Positions 29,586 through 41,518 of a stretch of DNA of 64,000 bases are shown here, piece after piece. The translations under genes were made by a program, and so were the position numbers. Numbering within the stretch: the stretch's first letter is position 1; every line of letters starts with the position of its first letter. The stretch lies in the NCBI RefSeq assembly GCF_905147045.1, contig NC_065905.1, positions 124,001 to 188,000 of the forward strand, in the 5' to 3' direction. Origin of the DNA: Nymphalis io. Its lineage: Eukaryota; Arthropoda; Insecta; Lepidoptera; Nymphalidae. The notes below the pieces were generated by a model. The model was given only the letters and a program-made list of their open reading frames with translations, was not told the DNA's origin and did no database searches.

Positions 29586-30589
29586 ATGGCTCTCACCTAT
29601 ACGCAATGGCCCCTAGTTCCCGGTCACCCCCCTGTTCCTGGCCAAGGTGGCGGTCATGGTAAGGGTGGGGCAGGGGGTGCTAAGAATCCCCGGGTTACGG
29701 TAGGCCGCCAACACCGACTGACCCTGGCTACGTATAACGGACGCACGCTACGGCTCGACGAAGCTGCGGCTGTCGAATACGACACCTGGCACAGCTCGAA
29801 GAAGAGCTGAGGAACATAAGGTGGCATATTTCGGGGCTATGTGAAATCCGAAGAAAGGGAGAGGATACCATAACCTTAGAATCAGGCCATCTTATGTACT
29901 TCAGAGAGGGAGACCAACCATCCCAAGGTGGCGTCCGGTTCTTGATCCACAAGGCTCTCTCTGACAACATCTTATAAATCTCCAGTGTGTCGGCAAGGGT
30001 AGCGTATCTTGTGATCAGACTCACCAAGAGGTATAGCCTCAAGGTTATCCAAGTATACGCACCGACTTCGACACACTCGGATGATGAAGTGGAAGAAATG
30101 TACGAATACATTTCTAACGCATTGCACACCACCCAAAAGGCCCACTTCAATGTTGTCATGGGAGACTTCAACGCTAAAGCGGGAGTACATACTAGCAACG
30201 AATCGGTAGTAGTACAACACGGATTTGGAAGCAGGAATCATAGGGGGCAAATGCTTGTCAACTTTCTGGAGAAAGAGGGTCTGTTCTTGATGAACTCTTC
30301 TTTTAAGAAACAGCCTCAACGGAAGTGGACGTGGCGAAGCCCAGACGCTACGATTAGAAACGAGATTGACTTTATTATGACGGACAAGAGGCGAATATTT
30401 AGAGATGTCTCTATGATCACAAGGTTCAATACCGGAAGTGATCACCGACTTGTACGAGGCATTCTAAATATTGACTACAAGCTCGAGCGCGCCCGTCTAA
30501 TGAGGTCTACACTCCGAACAAAATTGCTACAAGCCGTGGAGTCTAGTACATTTCAGTTAAAACTAGAAAACCGATTCGCTGCCTTTTAA
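29586..30589 (+). pseudogene. RTE APE-type endonuclease
   Basis: N-terminal endonuclease that would nick the target DNA. Start region: LTLATYNGRTLRLDE near residue 46 of the first frame, then a frameshift near 29800 into LEEELRNIRWHISGLCE, the segment SQGGVRFLIHKALSDN, and a stop at 29975-29977. From 29978 it is open through RLTKRYSLKVIQVYAPTS, the catalytic MGDFNAKAG, NEIDFIM and TGSDHRLVRG (the closing Asp-His pair). These are the classic APE motifs in order. The frame ends at 30587-30589, and the linker continues in the next frame as NQELDQVVGILRDEG. Decay is moderate, so all motifs are still readable. Confidence 0.86.
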
Positions 30590-30951
30590 ACCAAAAATGA
30601 CGTTGACATCAACCAAGAACTCGACCAAGTGGTGGGTATCCTTAGGGACGAGGGGACGAAATTCTATCCAGCGCAAAACACCGGCAAGAGGACCAAATTT
30701 TCGGGAGAGTCTCTAGAGCTAATGCGAAAACGACGTGAAAACCCTACAGTCACTTCGTCAGATCTGAATAAAAAAAATATCAAAGCTAGTAAGACGCGAC
30801 CTCCGAAACTCCAATACACGCTCTATAAAAGAAGCGATTGAGCAAAATCGGGGGTCGAAAGTCTTTGTTCAAAAACTAGGTCGAAGTCATCTGACGAAGC
30901 TGACCACTTCAAAGGGAAAAGTCGTCGCCTCTAAGCTCGAGATTCTTAGGG
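30590..30951 (+). pseudogene. RTE linker between endonuclease and RT
   Basis: In-order but frameshifted linker of the RTE ORF: LRDEGTKFYPAQNTGKR, then LELMRKRRENPT, then another frame with KEAIEQNRGSKVFVQKL and KLEILRDVQDFYGILY. No catalytic motif is expected here. Confidence 0.65.
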
Positions 30952-32221
30952 ATGTTCAGGACTTCTACGGCATATTATATACATCAATCAGTAGCGCCTT
31001 GTCTTCAACCCGACCCTGGGGATCCTAGAGCCACTTTAGCCCCCTTCACAGAAGAGTTGCCAGAAGTAAGCCAAGACGAAATTGTGATGGCTTTGGGGCA
31101 GCTTAAAAATGGAAAAGCCCCCGGGGAAGATGGAATTACGACGGAGCTACTAAAGGCAGCTGGAAAACCTTTACTAGCGCAGCTCCAACTAATATTTAAT
31201 TCTGTCATATTCTCGGGGAGAACTCCAAAGGCATGGAGCAAGAGTGTTGTCGTAATGTTCTTCAAAAAGGGAGACAAAACCATTTTGAAGAACTACAGAC
31301 CTATTTCCATCTTGAGCCATGTCTATAAGCTGTTTTCTAGGGTCATCACGAATCGTCTCGCGCGTAGACTTGACGAGTTTCAGCCCCCGGAACAGGCCGG
31401 ATTTCGAAGAGGGTCGGAACCATAGACCACATTTACACAGTGTGGCAGATTATACAGAAGACCGAAGAGTATAATCAGGCACTGTGCTTAGCATTTGTGG
31501 ACAATGAGAAGGCTTTTGACTCTATTGAGACCTGGTTTGTTCTGGAGTCCTTACAACGGTGCCAAATTGATTGGCGATACATCCAAGTGCTGAAAGGCCT
31601 GCATGACGCTGCTGTTATGACCGTCAAAGTACAGAATCAGCAGTCTGACCCTATCCTCTTGCATCGAGGAGTGATACAAGGGGATGTCATTTCACCGAAA
31701 TTGTTCACTAATGCATTAGGGGATATGTTCAAGACGCTGCACTGGGAAGGGCGGGGCATAAACATAAACAGGGAGTACCTTTCGCACTTGAGATTTGCAG
31801 ACGATATCGTCATCGTGGCAGAAACCGTGCAGGATATGCAATATATGCTGAGCAGCCTGGATGATTCTTCTGCTGGAATTGGTCTCCGGATGAACTTGGA
31901 AAAAACCAAGATAATGTTCAACGAACACGTCAGTCCGGAACCAATAGCTCTTAACGGTGTTCCTCTCGAAGTTGTTCAGGAGTATGTGTACCTTGGGCAA
32001 ACTTTGCAGTTGGGTCGAAACAATTTCGAGGGGGAAGCACGAAGAAGAGTACAGCTGGGCTGGGCAGCGTATAGAAAACTCGGTCAAGTCTTTTCGTCAC
32101 GAATACCGCAATGCTTGAAGACAAAAGTCTTCAACGAGTGCGTCTTACCAGTTATGACCTACGGAGCCGAGACGTGGTCACTGACAGTGCGTTTGGTCCA
32201 CCATTTTAAGGTCGCTCAGTA
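30952..32221 (+). pseudogene. RTE reverse transcriptase
   Basis: RT of the RTE element. From about 31050: LPEVSQDEIVMALGQLKNGK with APGEDGITTELLKAAG, MFFKKGDKTILKNYRPISIL and the segment EQAGFRRGSEP, where a frameshift at about 31417 breaks it. From 31440: LAFVDNEKAFDSIE (catalytic Asp, motif A), HRGVIQGDVISPKLF (motif B), LRFADDIVIVAE with the FADD box at 31794-31805, then YVYLGQTLQL and LPVMTYGAETWSL. A stop closes the frame at 32219-32221, just ahead of the C-terminal part. The clade call follows the FADD/YLG/GAETW pattern and the tail. Confidence 0.88.
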
Positions 32222-32225
32222 AGCT

Positions 32226-32561
32226 ATGGAGAGGGCTATGCTCGGAGTTTCTCTGAAGGATCGAATCCCAAATGTGGTGATCCGACAGACAACCAAGGTT
32301 ATCGACATAGCCCAAAGGATTAGTAAGCTGAAGTGGCAGTGGGCTGGACACATATGTCGCAGAAACGAGGACCGTTGGAGTAGACGCGTTCTTGAGTGGA
32401 GACCACGCCTTGACAAACGTAGCGTAGGACGCCCTCCAGCTAGGTGGAGTGACGATATACGCAAGGTTGCTGGCAGCGGTTGGAGATTAAGAGCTGAAAA
32501 TCGAGCTCAGTGGCGTGCCATTGGAGAGACCTATGTCCAGCAGTGGACGCGAAAAGGGTGA
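32226..32561 (+). pseudogene. RTE C-terminal domain
   Basis: Last part of the RTE ORF, separated from the RT by one in-frame stop: MERAMLGVSLKDRIPN, then WAGHICRRNEDRWSRRVLEW, then VGRPPARWSDDIRKVAG and WRAIGETYVQQW. This arrangement is common at the end of RTE/BovB-like proteins. The stop TGA is itself the first unit of the GAT/TGA tail repeat, leaving practically no 3' UTR. Confidence 0.85.
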
Positions 32562-32582
32562 TGATGATGATGATGATGATGA
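32559..32582 (+). repeat. GAT repeat tail of the RTE element
   Basis: Eight TGA/GAT units directly follow the last codon. Short tandem-repeat tails instead of polyA are typical of RTE elements. Confidence 0.85.
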
Positions 32583-33013
32583 ATTGAAAGTAAATAGCTC
32601 GTCGAAGAAATAATGATGGCTAATGAGCTAACACTGATAACTCCTAATGAATGGCCCTTACTACCGATTACTTCTGTTGATAATTAAAATAGCACAACGA
32701 AGTTTATCTTGCGTAAATATTTTAGACATTTTTTAAATTCCAATATATAGTGTTTTTTTAAGTTAATGCCAATAATATTTTGTAATTTTTAAACAACTAA
32801 AGTATACAGATATATTGAAAAATAAAAAAAATACTCTTATATATAATATAATGAGAATATTATCGTTTTTAATTGGTTGAGCATAATGTGAAAATAAATA
32901 AATAAATCAAATATTAAATATTAGGTATAGCAGTAGTTACGGTTAACTCATACATTGCCCTTAATATTAACAAAGTCTACGATTTACAACACGTATGCGT
33001 TGACGAGGGTCGT
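32583..33013. other. AT-rich DNA beyond the LINE nest
   Basis: No Dong thumb, endonuclease or TAA tail was found here, so the rest of Dong copy 2 appears lost. A CA-poor, AT-rich stretch with no gene. Confidence 0.5.
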
Positions 33014-33091
33014 AAAGCTTGCGGTCTCTTCTACCCGAGATAGTAGAATCGAGCTCGGCATAAAACGGTTAGGTACGGGTTAACTTAATTA
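33014..33091 (+). repeat. Family E repeat
   Basis: Begins AAAGCTTGCGGTCTCTTCTA and ends TACGGGTTAACTTAATTA. It matches the reverse complement of 10008-10082. Confidence 0.6.
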
Positions 33092-35057
33092 CCTGAAACT
33101 CTACCTCAATAAACTGTTAAAGACGTACCTTGGTTAGTCTAATATTCTTAAAAATTGTTCGTTTAACAACGTTTTTTAATATTTATAACATTGTATTATT
33201 TTAACTTTATAATAATTTAATCTTTTAAATTAACGATTCAACGGTGCTTTTGTAAAGTATATTTTGATTTTAGAATAGATTCAAAATCTATTTATTGCTT
33301 TAAAATAAAAGAGGTCTGGTTAAATTGCTTAGTATTAAATGCTATTAAGTGTACACTTTATATAACACTTTACCTGCTAACTTGTCAAATATTTCTAATT
33401 TAACACAATAGTATCGAAATTAATTAATTACCAAAGCAAATGGATAATTAATTGTCAGTAATAGCTGGCGTTATTAACATCAGAGAGGTCGACTTAGAAT
33501 GCACGTTCTGTAAATCAATTAATATTTAATGGCGTTAAACGATATTAAAATGGAAATGTGTCCAACTAGCTAGCAATCTTTGTATGACCAAAGTATTTGG
33601 TTTGATACATACAATTTGTCACAAACTCCCCCCCAATTATTTTACGCCTACAAATATACTTTTTTTTACTAAATAACAACATTATTTTTAATGTCCATTA
33701 AAAATAAGCATGAATTATAAACTATTATGTACCTTTTTCTCAATTAATTTGAAGTGGAAACGTTTATAATTTACTTAGCTTGGTCAAACCTCACACAATT
33801 TTAATTTTGGTATATTAAAACTTTTTTTACTGAAATAATTAATTAAATGAGTACATCCATAAATTCATTTTAATGAATAACGATTATTTCGGAATTAAAT
33901 AAATAGTATAAAATGATAATCACGGCAAAATCCATTTTTAAATTTATAAAACTGTATTTTTAATTTGGTATAAAGTAAAAAAAAAGTAAAGCATAGAATA
34001 AGTGTAACAACTCAAGTGACGGTACGAGTTGTACAAATAAAAGAGCCTTCATTAGTTGTGTAGTTTTGGGTCTGGAAAATTTAATTTAATGCTTTGAATT
34101 GAAATTAATTGACTAACGAATTTACCTTCCAAATTGCAATTAAGTAACATTTGAATTTGGGTCTAAATACTACTGATATGTCTAAAACTATACTATGTTG
34201 GAGAAGATGATTCCATTTGATTTGTGTACGGCACTGTTATATTATTATATACTACAAACAGTTCTTGATTAATCTTTATTTACAATTTAAAACTATTCCA
34301 TTTAACTACAGATATCCAGTTTTACTTCCAAAGTTTCTATAACTCTTAGCTGACATTCCGAGTGCTATTTTCAAAAATTCATGAATACCACAGATTGTTC
34401 GATACGAACGGATTTTCTTACTGTTTTGTTTCACGGGAGTGTAAGCATTGCCAACGACGTACTTACTCTTTTTCACTAACCCGATAACGTATGTTGATAA
34501 ATACAATATACCATAATATTTCCAGCCTGAAAATCAACAAATAATAAATAATGGTACGCTTTTAATCTTAATCATCTGAAGACTCAACAGACAATATGTT
34601 TTGTGTTTAGTCTGCCTTATTTATAAATATTTTTTCTCATAACTTTAAAAACATTTTTTTGTAAAGTTATGTGTATCTTTAATAGTACAAGTATTCACTT
34701 TTATAATACGATTGCGTTTGTAAAATGATTGACGCAAAATGAAAATAACATTATCCTCAATATAAACAATATTCATAATATTATTTATTATTTTTCTCGT
34801 ATTCATAATTGAAATTGGAAACTGATTTATAATGAACTCCAAACAAAAACGAATGATTAAATAACAATAACCCGTTTTGTTCTAAACGATTTATCTTTCG
34901 AACAAACCTGCTAAGTTCTGCCAAAGCGTATTCTAATTTACACAAAGTTTTCTGCTAATCTGAAGTCCTTGAATCAAGGTTTTTGTAAACACAAGACTGA
35001 AACGTCTAAAATATTATTGGTATTTATGTAAAGACCTCTTTCAGAAAGGTACGCAGC
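33092..35057. other. AT-rich DNA without recognised gene
   Basis: Rich in TAATTA-type strings around 33415-33540. The two minus-strand open frames (34306-34506, 34645-34842) carry no recognised domain. Confidence 0.45.
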
Positions 35058-35240
35058 TCCTTGGGGTGGAGAGCGGGGTTATGTGGGATTCTTACATACT
35101 AAAAAAACTGCGATGGCAGCCTTCGGCACGGATCGGTGAGGATGCGGGATCGTGTCGATATAATGCATCCGCGGTCCTTCCCGTGCGGTGCTCTGCTCGT
35201 GGTTCGGCGGAGCTCTCCTCAGGGGTGAAGGTAATTTCGT
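35058..35240 (-). mobile_element. Probable R1-like LINE 3' fragment
   Basis: A GC-rich block with GGGGTTATGTGGGATTC, TACTAAAAAAACTGCG and GCGGGATCGTGTCG. These run in the same order as GGGGTATGTGGGACTC, CACTAAAAAACCAGCGG and ACGGGATCGCTTGCG in the 3' end of the minus-strand LINE at 1089-1812. The rest is too diverged to align by eye. Confidence 0.4.
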
Positions 35241-36091
35241 ACTCGTGCGAAACACATCAGACAGTACAAATCGATAGCATTTCTCGTGTTTTATTTACTA
35301 ACATAAAATAGGTACGGTTCCTATATATATTTTTTATAAATAAGTCACCATTATTTTTTAAATCGAGCAACGAAATTTGTATTTTTGTCGCACAATACTT
35401 TTGATAGTAATAATTTTATTCATTTGAAACGTTTAATATATGTAAAATAAAATTTCAATTCACGAACGAAATTCACGAAGTACGGACGGATTGGTCGCGT
35501 GGTTGACCGACTGCGAAAACTCACGGAGCATTTTTTATAAATAAATTCTACAATTTCGGAATATGTCAATTAAAACCAATACGATACCAAACTTGTCAAT
35601 TTTTAAATTTTATCGCTTGGCGATTTATGCATTTCATATGACCATGTTGAGTTCAATATGACAGAAAACGATGGCCTTCCATTCTATGACCTCATTTGTC
35701 ACAATATAATTAGTAGCTTATTTAAAATATTGATATTCAAACATAGAATAATATAATTATAAAATAAAAAGGGATAAAATCATCAGATCTATCTAAGCGT
35801 CTAAGCCATACTCCGAATATAATGGCAGGACATTAAATTCGGTTTCACATATTTTTATATATTATAAACCCATTCGTATAGCAATATTGTACGATTAGGT
35901 TCGTGTCGCGGTCGCTTCAACTTTTTTAGGATGGAGGTGTTTTTGATCCTTTTGTGACAGAAACAAAAAGCGCTTCGAGCACTTTTATGATGTTCGGGTT
36001 ATCCCGAAAAGCAGTGAATAGATTTTCATCTGTATATAAAACCCGTTTTAGAAAGACTTAAATATAAAATACTATTTGTATTAAGTTATTA
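35241..36091. other. AT-rich DNA without recognised gene
   Basis: No recognisable signal. Confidence 0.5.
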
Positions 36092-36333
36092 TTTTTTTAT
36101 AGAATAGGAAGGCGAACGAGCATATGGGCCAACTGATGGTAAGTGGTCACCAACGCCCATAGACAATGGCATTGTAAGAAATGTTAATCATAGCTTACAT
36201 CTGCAATGCATCACCAATCTTGGGAACTAAGATATTATAACCTTTTTCCTGTAATGTACTGCTGTTTTGCGGTAGAATATCTGATGAGTGGGTGGTACCT
36301 ACCCAGACGAGCTTGCACAAGGCCCTACCACCA
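36092..36333 (-). repeat. Family A copy with internal deletion
   Basis: Antisense: T run, ATAGAATAGGAAGGCGAACG, GGTAAGTGGTCACCAACG, TTGGGAACTAAGATATTA, then directly TACTGCTGTTTTGCGG. The usual segment with ACTGGCTCACTCACCC is deleted. It ends AAGGCCCTACCACCA. Confidence 0.88.
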
Positions 36334-36649
36334 TTATACGAAATAGAGAACTTTTTTATCTAGATTCACTAGTGAAGTGCTAACTATTTTTCTATTTTCT
36401 TATTTATTTATTTTACTAATATTTCGTAGTAGTCTTTCAAAGTATGTCATCAGTTTTCAGCATCCCATAAAAGCTACAAACTTATAGCTGACTTATAAGC
36501 GCTATGAACAGCGCTTTACTAGTAATCAACTTAATGCTGCTATTAGTGGAGGGTGATTAGGGATTTGAGTAAATAAAAGTCCACCACAAACGGCTTCAGT
36601 GACCGGAATCTGTCACGACTACACATTTTTTTTAATTGTACTGAACATA
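36334..36649. other. AT-rich DNA without recognised gene
   Basis: No recognisable signal. Confidence 0.5.
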
Positions 36650-36770
36650 ATTGGCGATGGACGAAATATTAACCATTCCGTACATCGTCAACGTGTTCAT
36701 GTTCTGTCCTTTGTTCCTGTAATTACACTGACTTACTCACTCTTCAAACCTTAATACAACAATATTAAAT
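36650..36770 (-). repeat. Degenerate family A fragment
   Basis: Antisense pieces CGAAATATTAACCATTCCGT, TGTTCCTGTAATTACACTGA, ACTCACTCTTCAAACC and ACAACAATATTAA in the right order. Confidence 0.62.
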
Positions 36771-36771
36771 A

Positions 36772-36970
36772 TCACGGTAATGTCCCGGTAGCATGCGAAA
36801 GCGATCCCGTGGTGCTCCTCGTCAAGACGGAAAGGGTACCGCTGGTTTTTAGTGGGTATTCCAATGTTCGGGCTGCACTCGGCGCCTTGGACACCGGCGA
36901 GTCCCACATACACCCCCACTTTTCCCGTGGGGGAAAAGCGTAACGCGTTCTTCCAGCGTTAAAAATACCG
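36772..36970 (+). mobile_element. R1-like LINE 3' fragment
   Basis: Shares GCATGCGAAAGCGATCCCGTG, GGGTACCGCTGGTTTTTAG, TGGGTATT and CGAGTCCCACATACACCCCC with the 3' end of the LINE at 1089-1812 (read on its minus strand), and ends CCAGCGTTAAAAA. It is heavily 5'-truncated, directly beside a family A fragment. Open frames on the opposite strand are shadows. Confidence 0.75.
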
Positions 36971-38262
36971 ACGGCTACTTTATTAATAACCACGACACGA
37001 ATAAAAAAAATGAAATACGAATCATAAGCACATGAATAAGTAGTGCTCGTGAAAATTTAAAACCTCGCTCTCAGTTAAGGATTTAAGTTATAGTCATTGA
37101 GCCATCTCGACATTTGTCTTCCAGAATAGAAGGATAACTTAGATAAATAATTTATAATGACATTTAATCTCGACTTAAGTCTGCGTTTGTCTTTAATTTA
37201 TAAGTATCGAAGTTTTAGCAAACTTAATAAAGGTAATTTAAACTCACGTCACGGGAACAGTCGCGAAGTAGGAAAAGGTTCTTTTAATTTACGTTTAATC
37301 TTTTCCACAATGCATAAGTTCAATTATTTTTGTAGTTTAAAATTTTGAAAGCAAAACAAAACATAAAAAAGATTCAATTTCCAAAATTATATGTATGTAA
37401 TGTTGCTGGAGGTTAGATGTAAGAGAGTCTAGAGAAATTATTGTGAAGTCAGTTTCACGAAAAATCTGGATGAATATAAATAGCATGTCAAGAGACATAA
37501 CAATTTAAAAGCGGCTTTACACGCGGTTAATTTCAACAGGCTGTTCTGTAAGAGCTCACTTCGTATATCAGCCATGAAATGATAAATGCCGAGTAATGAT
37601 ATTACGCTGTTTCGATACTCTTATATTCATATGTTACAATTTTTACATACAATGTCATACATATCTTTATAAATTTTCACTATCATGTTTAACGGCTTGG
37701 AATTTGTTCTTACAAACTTATTTTTATCTTAATTATACTTAATTTAGACAGTTGAGTATTAGAATTGATATTCATTTTTAAGGAATTAATCTTAAAAATC
37801 ATATATTAGTGCGCAACTAAGACAAGGAACGGAAATGCAAAATTGTATTCATATAAATCTAGACCTATCTATCACCTTACAGCTTAGGTAACGCATTGTA
37901 TGTCAATTAGTTAGGCAGACGGTTAGTAACTTTATGTGTTTTATTAAAAACAAAATAAATCAAATCAACGAAAATACTATCATTTCATTTAAATGGTCCA
38001 AATATTAAAAAAAATAGCTTACGTAAAGAAAAACTGGAATCCTTTGTCCGTTCCTTCATTATTCATCTTGACATTAAGTAGTGGCGGCATGAGGGCAGAA
38101 ATTAGCATTCTTATTCCTGTTAGACCCATGTATAAATCTCGCTCGCACTGGTCAAATTCAAGCTCCTAAGTCATTTATCCCAGTAATTTATTGCGCATAA
38201 ATATCAAAATTCTTACAAATGTTGTGGTGTAATTAACACATCAGTCTCTTGGTCATATCATA
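36971..38262. other. AT-rich DNA without recognised gene
   Basis: No recognisable signal. Confidence 0.5.
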
Positions 38263-38489
38263 TAGGTACCACCCACTCATAAGATATTCTACCGCAAAAC
38301 AGCAGTACTTGGTATTGTCGTGTTCCGGTTTGAAGGGTGAGTGAGCCAGTGTAATTACAGGCACAAGAGATAGTAGAGATGTAAGCGATAGTTAACATTT
38401 TTTACAATGCCAATGTCTTTGGGCGTTGGTGACCGCTTACCATCAGGTGGCCCATTTGCTCGTCCGCCTTCCTATTCTATAAAAAAAAA
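38263..38489 (+). repeat. Family A copy, 5'-truncated
   Basis: Sense copy from TAGGTACCACCCACTC to CCTATTCTAT plus A9. It has its own deletion after GGCACAAGAGATA, removing the TTAGTTCCCAAGGTTGG block. Confidence 0.9.
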
Positions 38490-39974
38490 TCTTTCCATTA
38501 AATCTATTACCTATATAAAACTCGTTCTTGTACATACTGTAAATAAAATATTCATAAAATTGACATATAAAACCCTATCCGTATTGATTTGGAACCATAT
38601 CTGCTTTTTGAACATCCATCTTCCAAGGTTTTCAGTAAATTTTCATCTTGATTAGCTCGTTTTCTCTTCAAATATCCCTATTTTTGTTTTTGCTGTTATA
38701 TATATATATACCTACATTTGTTATTGTTATTTTGCTCACTTTAATATTTTCTATATATAAATAAAATTAAATAGCAGAAATTGTATTTTTGGATTTTGTT
38801 CGAGAATGTTCAACATATTTTAAGTCCCATAGTGATAAAACTGTAATCATAACTCATGAAATGCGACGCGGGACGTTCTCTGGTGAATAGAACTATCAAC
38901 ATTTTGTACAGGTTTTAATACAATTTAGCTGAATTCACGTTAAAAAGTAAAAAAAAAAAACATTAATTTAATTTAAAAACTTTAGCAGCGAGATTTTTAC
39001 AGGTGAGTTGGTAATAAATTATAAAAATTTGACGACATTAATTTTTGACTTTTCTTTGTGAAACCTTTACAACAAATATTTAATTAAATCCGCCAACCCG
39101 TATAAGCCCACTTGTGGGACCGTTACAGGTTGTTACTTTAGTTATTTTTTACTCAATGAAAATTAATAAGAAAACAGAAACATATATTTTCTATAACTTC
39201 CGTTGTAAGCTATTGTCTCCGTAACCAATTTTTTCCAGGTTACAGTCAGATAAGAAACTTCAATTGTAGCTTTTGTCAAATAAAAAGGTTTTGCAAATTC
39301 GCTCTTTTCGACATAACGTTCGAATACCTAGACGAAAATTTAGATTTTCTTTTTTTAGTACAGTTACATAACCAAATTGAGGAATCGATTATTTTTACTC
39401 GTTTGTGTATTGCACTTTATTTATACCTGACTGTTTCTAGTAGTTACAATTCATTTAGTCTTGATAAGCCTTTAACGTAAAAAGCTTTTAAAATTGATAC
39501 AGAAGATCATTTTATTTTTAGTTTAAATAGATATAGCTTAATTTCAAAATATTTTTAGCAACACGGTATGATAGCCGTTCAAGCAAGGAGGTTTTTCTTT
39601 CCGCAGTAAAAAGCGTACAATAAAATTCATAATTAAAAAATATTATTATCATAATGCCACAAATTTAAAAAACACGCCTTTAAAAGCGGAAACGGAAGCC
39701 GACCGGTCGTATCTCAATACACATTTCTACTTGTGATAATATTATTATGGTGTTATAAATACTTTTGACTTCAGAGAAGTATTCAAAAGCTAGTAATATA
39801 GATGTTCATCTGCATTTAACCAATGTCAGCTAAAGATTAGAGAGTCTGGCTTGTTTCCAACTTCGAGTTCACTTTTAAAGTAGTCGAGATTTTTAATTAA
39901 CTTTTTACTCTGTGACTGGTTATAGTCCACAGATTTCTTTTCTGTACAATTGTTCATTACTTATTTATTCATTG
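38490..39974. other. AT-rich DNA without recognised gene
   Basis: A TA microsatellite at about 38698-38711. A weak family C tail trace (CCCACTTGTGGGACCGTTACAGG) near 39107. No gene. Confidence 0.5.
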
Positions 39975-40080
39975 TAGGTAGACAGACGAGTAAACGATGC
40001 AACCTGATTGTCACCGGAGATACCCACGTGACAGGTGTCCATGTGAGCTTGCATAAAGGCATTCCATTAGTTATAACTAA
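39975..40080 (-). repeat. Distant family A relative
   Basis: ACGAGTAAACGATGCAACCTGATTGTCACC parallels the antisense family A start (ACGAGCATATGGGCCACCTGATGGTAAG) but is strongly diverged. A shorter match is near 59310-59330. Confidence 0.35.
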
Positions 40081-41518
40081 TAGATAACTAAAATAAATTT
40101 TCGTAAATACAGAAAATCAAGTTCCCAAGAAGAGTATCTCATGGATTGACCCAAAACTTTGAACAATATGTTGAACATTTGGACAATGTTTCCCCAAAGA
40201 CCTTGCTTGACAAGGGACGTGAAAAATCCTCAGTCATGTTCGCGGGCGAACGTCTTTTGTTAAATTGTTCAAGTCCTAAATCCAATTTTAGCCCAAGACT
40301 TCAACGTCAATAGTTTTGTATTATACTGAAATAAATTTGATGCCCAACAAATGACAAATGGCTTGTCGTCACTGTATTTTAAAATTGGCTACGACCAATT
40401 TGATATATTGATAAAATATATATTATGTTTTATTTGTACATTTATAATGGACATACATTTGGATATTAGTATCCATAATAAATAAAGTGGCATAATTAAA
40501 TAGACATTATTATATTATTTATCAATTGATACTTAAATCCATTGATTTCAATAAAAATAATACATAAATATAACAATAATTTAGTATAGAGGAGGGCATT
40601 GCAGAAAATGTTATTACTAACCACATTAATAGCATAAACACATTAAGCAACGTTATCGGATAAAACTCTCATTCCTTAAATATTCCTTACAATTCCTCGC
40701 AAGCTGATACTGAATTTAGGTCAGTCCTACTTTGTAAATAATAGGTGTGGTTGCCTGACTGATGATTTATTATAATGATATGAATCGATGTACCTTTGAA
40801 CTCATGATGGCTTTTCAAAACACAATTTAGTTACATATGTACAAATACATACATCATTATGCCGTCTCTTGAAAAGAGAAATATGAAATACATTTTATAC
40901 AATAAAAATGTAGCCTATATTTTGTCTATTTTGCTATTTGAATATGTTTCTTCGTATAAGTGTGAGAGATATAATTATTTATTATTTACAAAAATATCCA
41001 CAAAACAATTTACACGTTTAAAGTTATTTAAGTACCTAATTGTGTGTTTATTTATATATATAACTCAAAATGTTTTCACTTCGGACTCGGACTTCAAAGC
41101 GTATTGAGAAATTTACAGAATTCGATGTAACGGCGATCAATGCAACTGACGGCGGTACAATATTCTCAATACATGTCTAGTAGTGATAAATAAGCAAGAA
41201 TAAGTAAAAATATTGCTAAAGCAATATATGTGAACATAATATCTTTTATCCTCCGTTTACAAAAACTAAAGATTTGCAGACAAAAATATAACAATCATCA
41301 TCAATCAAGATCACTAAGGAAATATTATTTGATCTCGTTTTTGTGGTAGTAGTATCAGTTACTAATCTTGTAATACTCGATATATATGAAGTAGATTTGG
41401 TAGAAACAAAAAACAGTTACGGTAAATCGTATATAATTAGGATTTTGCTTCAATTATGTACTTGTGACTGATCAAGATAAATATTATGGATTAGATCTGA
41501 AGAATTAGATGGAAAGTG
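40081..41518. other. AT-rich DNA without recognised gene
   Basis: The plus-strand open frame at 40859-41107 is AT-biased, without domain or homologous feature, and is regarded as chance. Confidence 0.45.

Larger units (their letters stand above)
29366..32582 (+). mobile_element. RTE-clade LINE, near full length, decayed
   Basis: About 3.2 kb, the usual RTE length: a short 5' UTR, APE endonuclease, RT, a short C-terminal domain, almost no 3' UTR, and a tail of GAT/TGA repeats (32559-32582). It lies inside the RT of Dong copy 2. A 7-bp match TAAATAG (29358-29364 area and just after the tail near 32591) is a possible target duplication but is weak. Several stops and frameshifts show it is inactive. 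Confidence 0.87.

Noticed and set aside
40859..41107. 82-codon AT-rich frame.
   Set aside because: Lys/Ile/Tyr-rich composition is what AT-rich noncoding DNA gives. No domain or signal.
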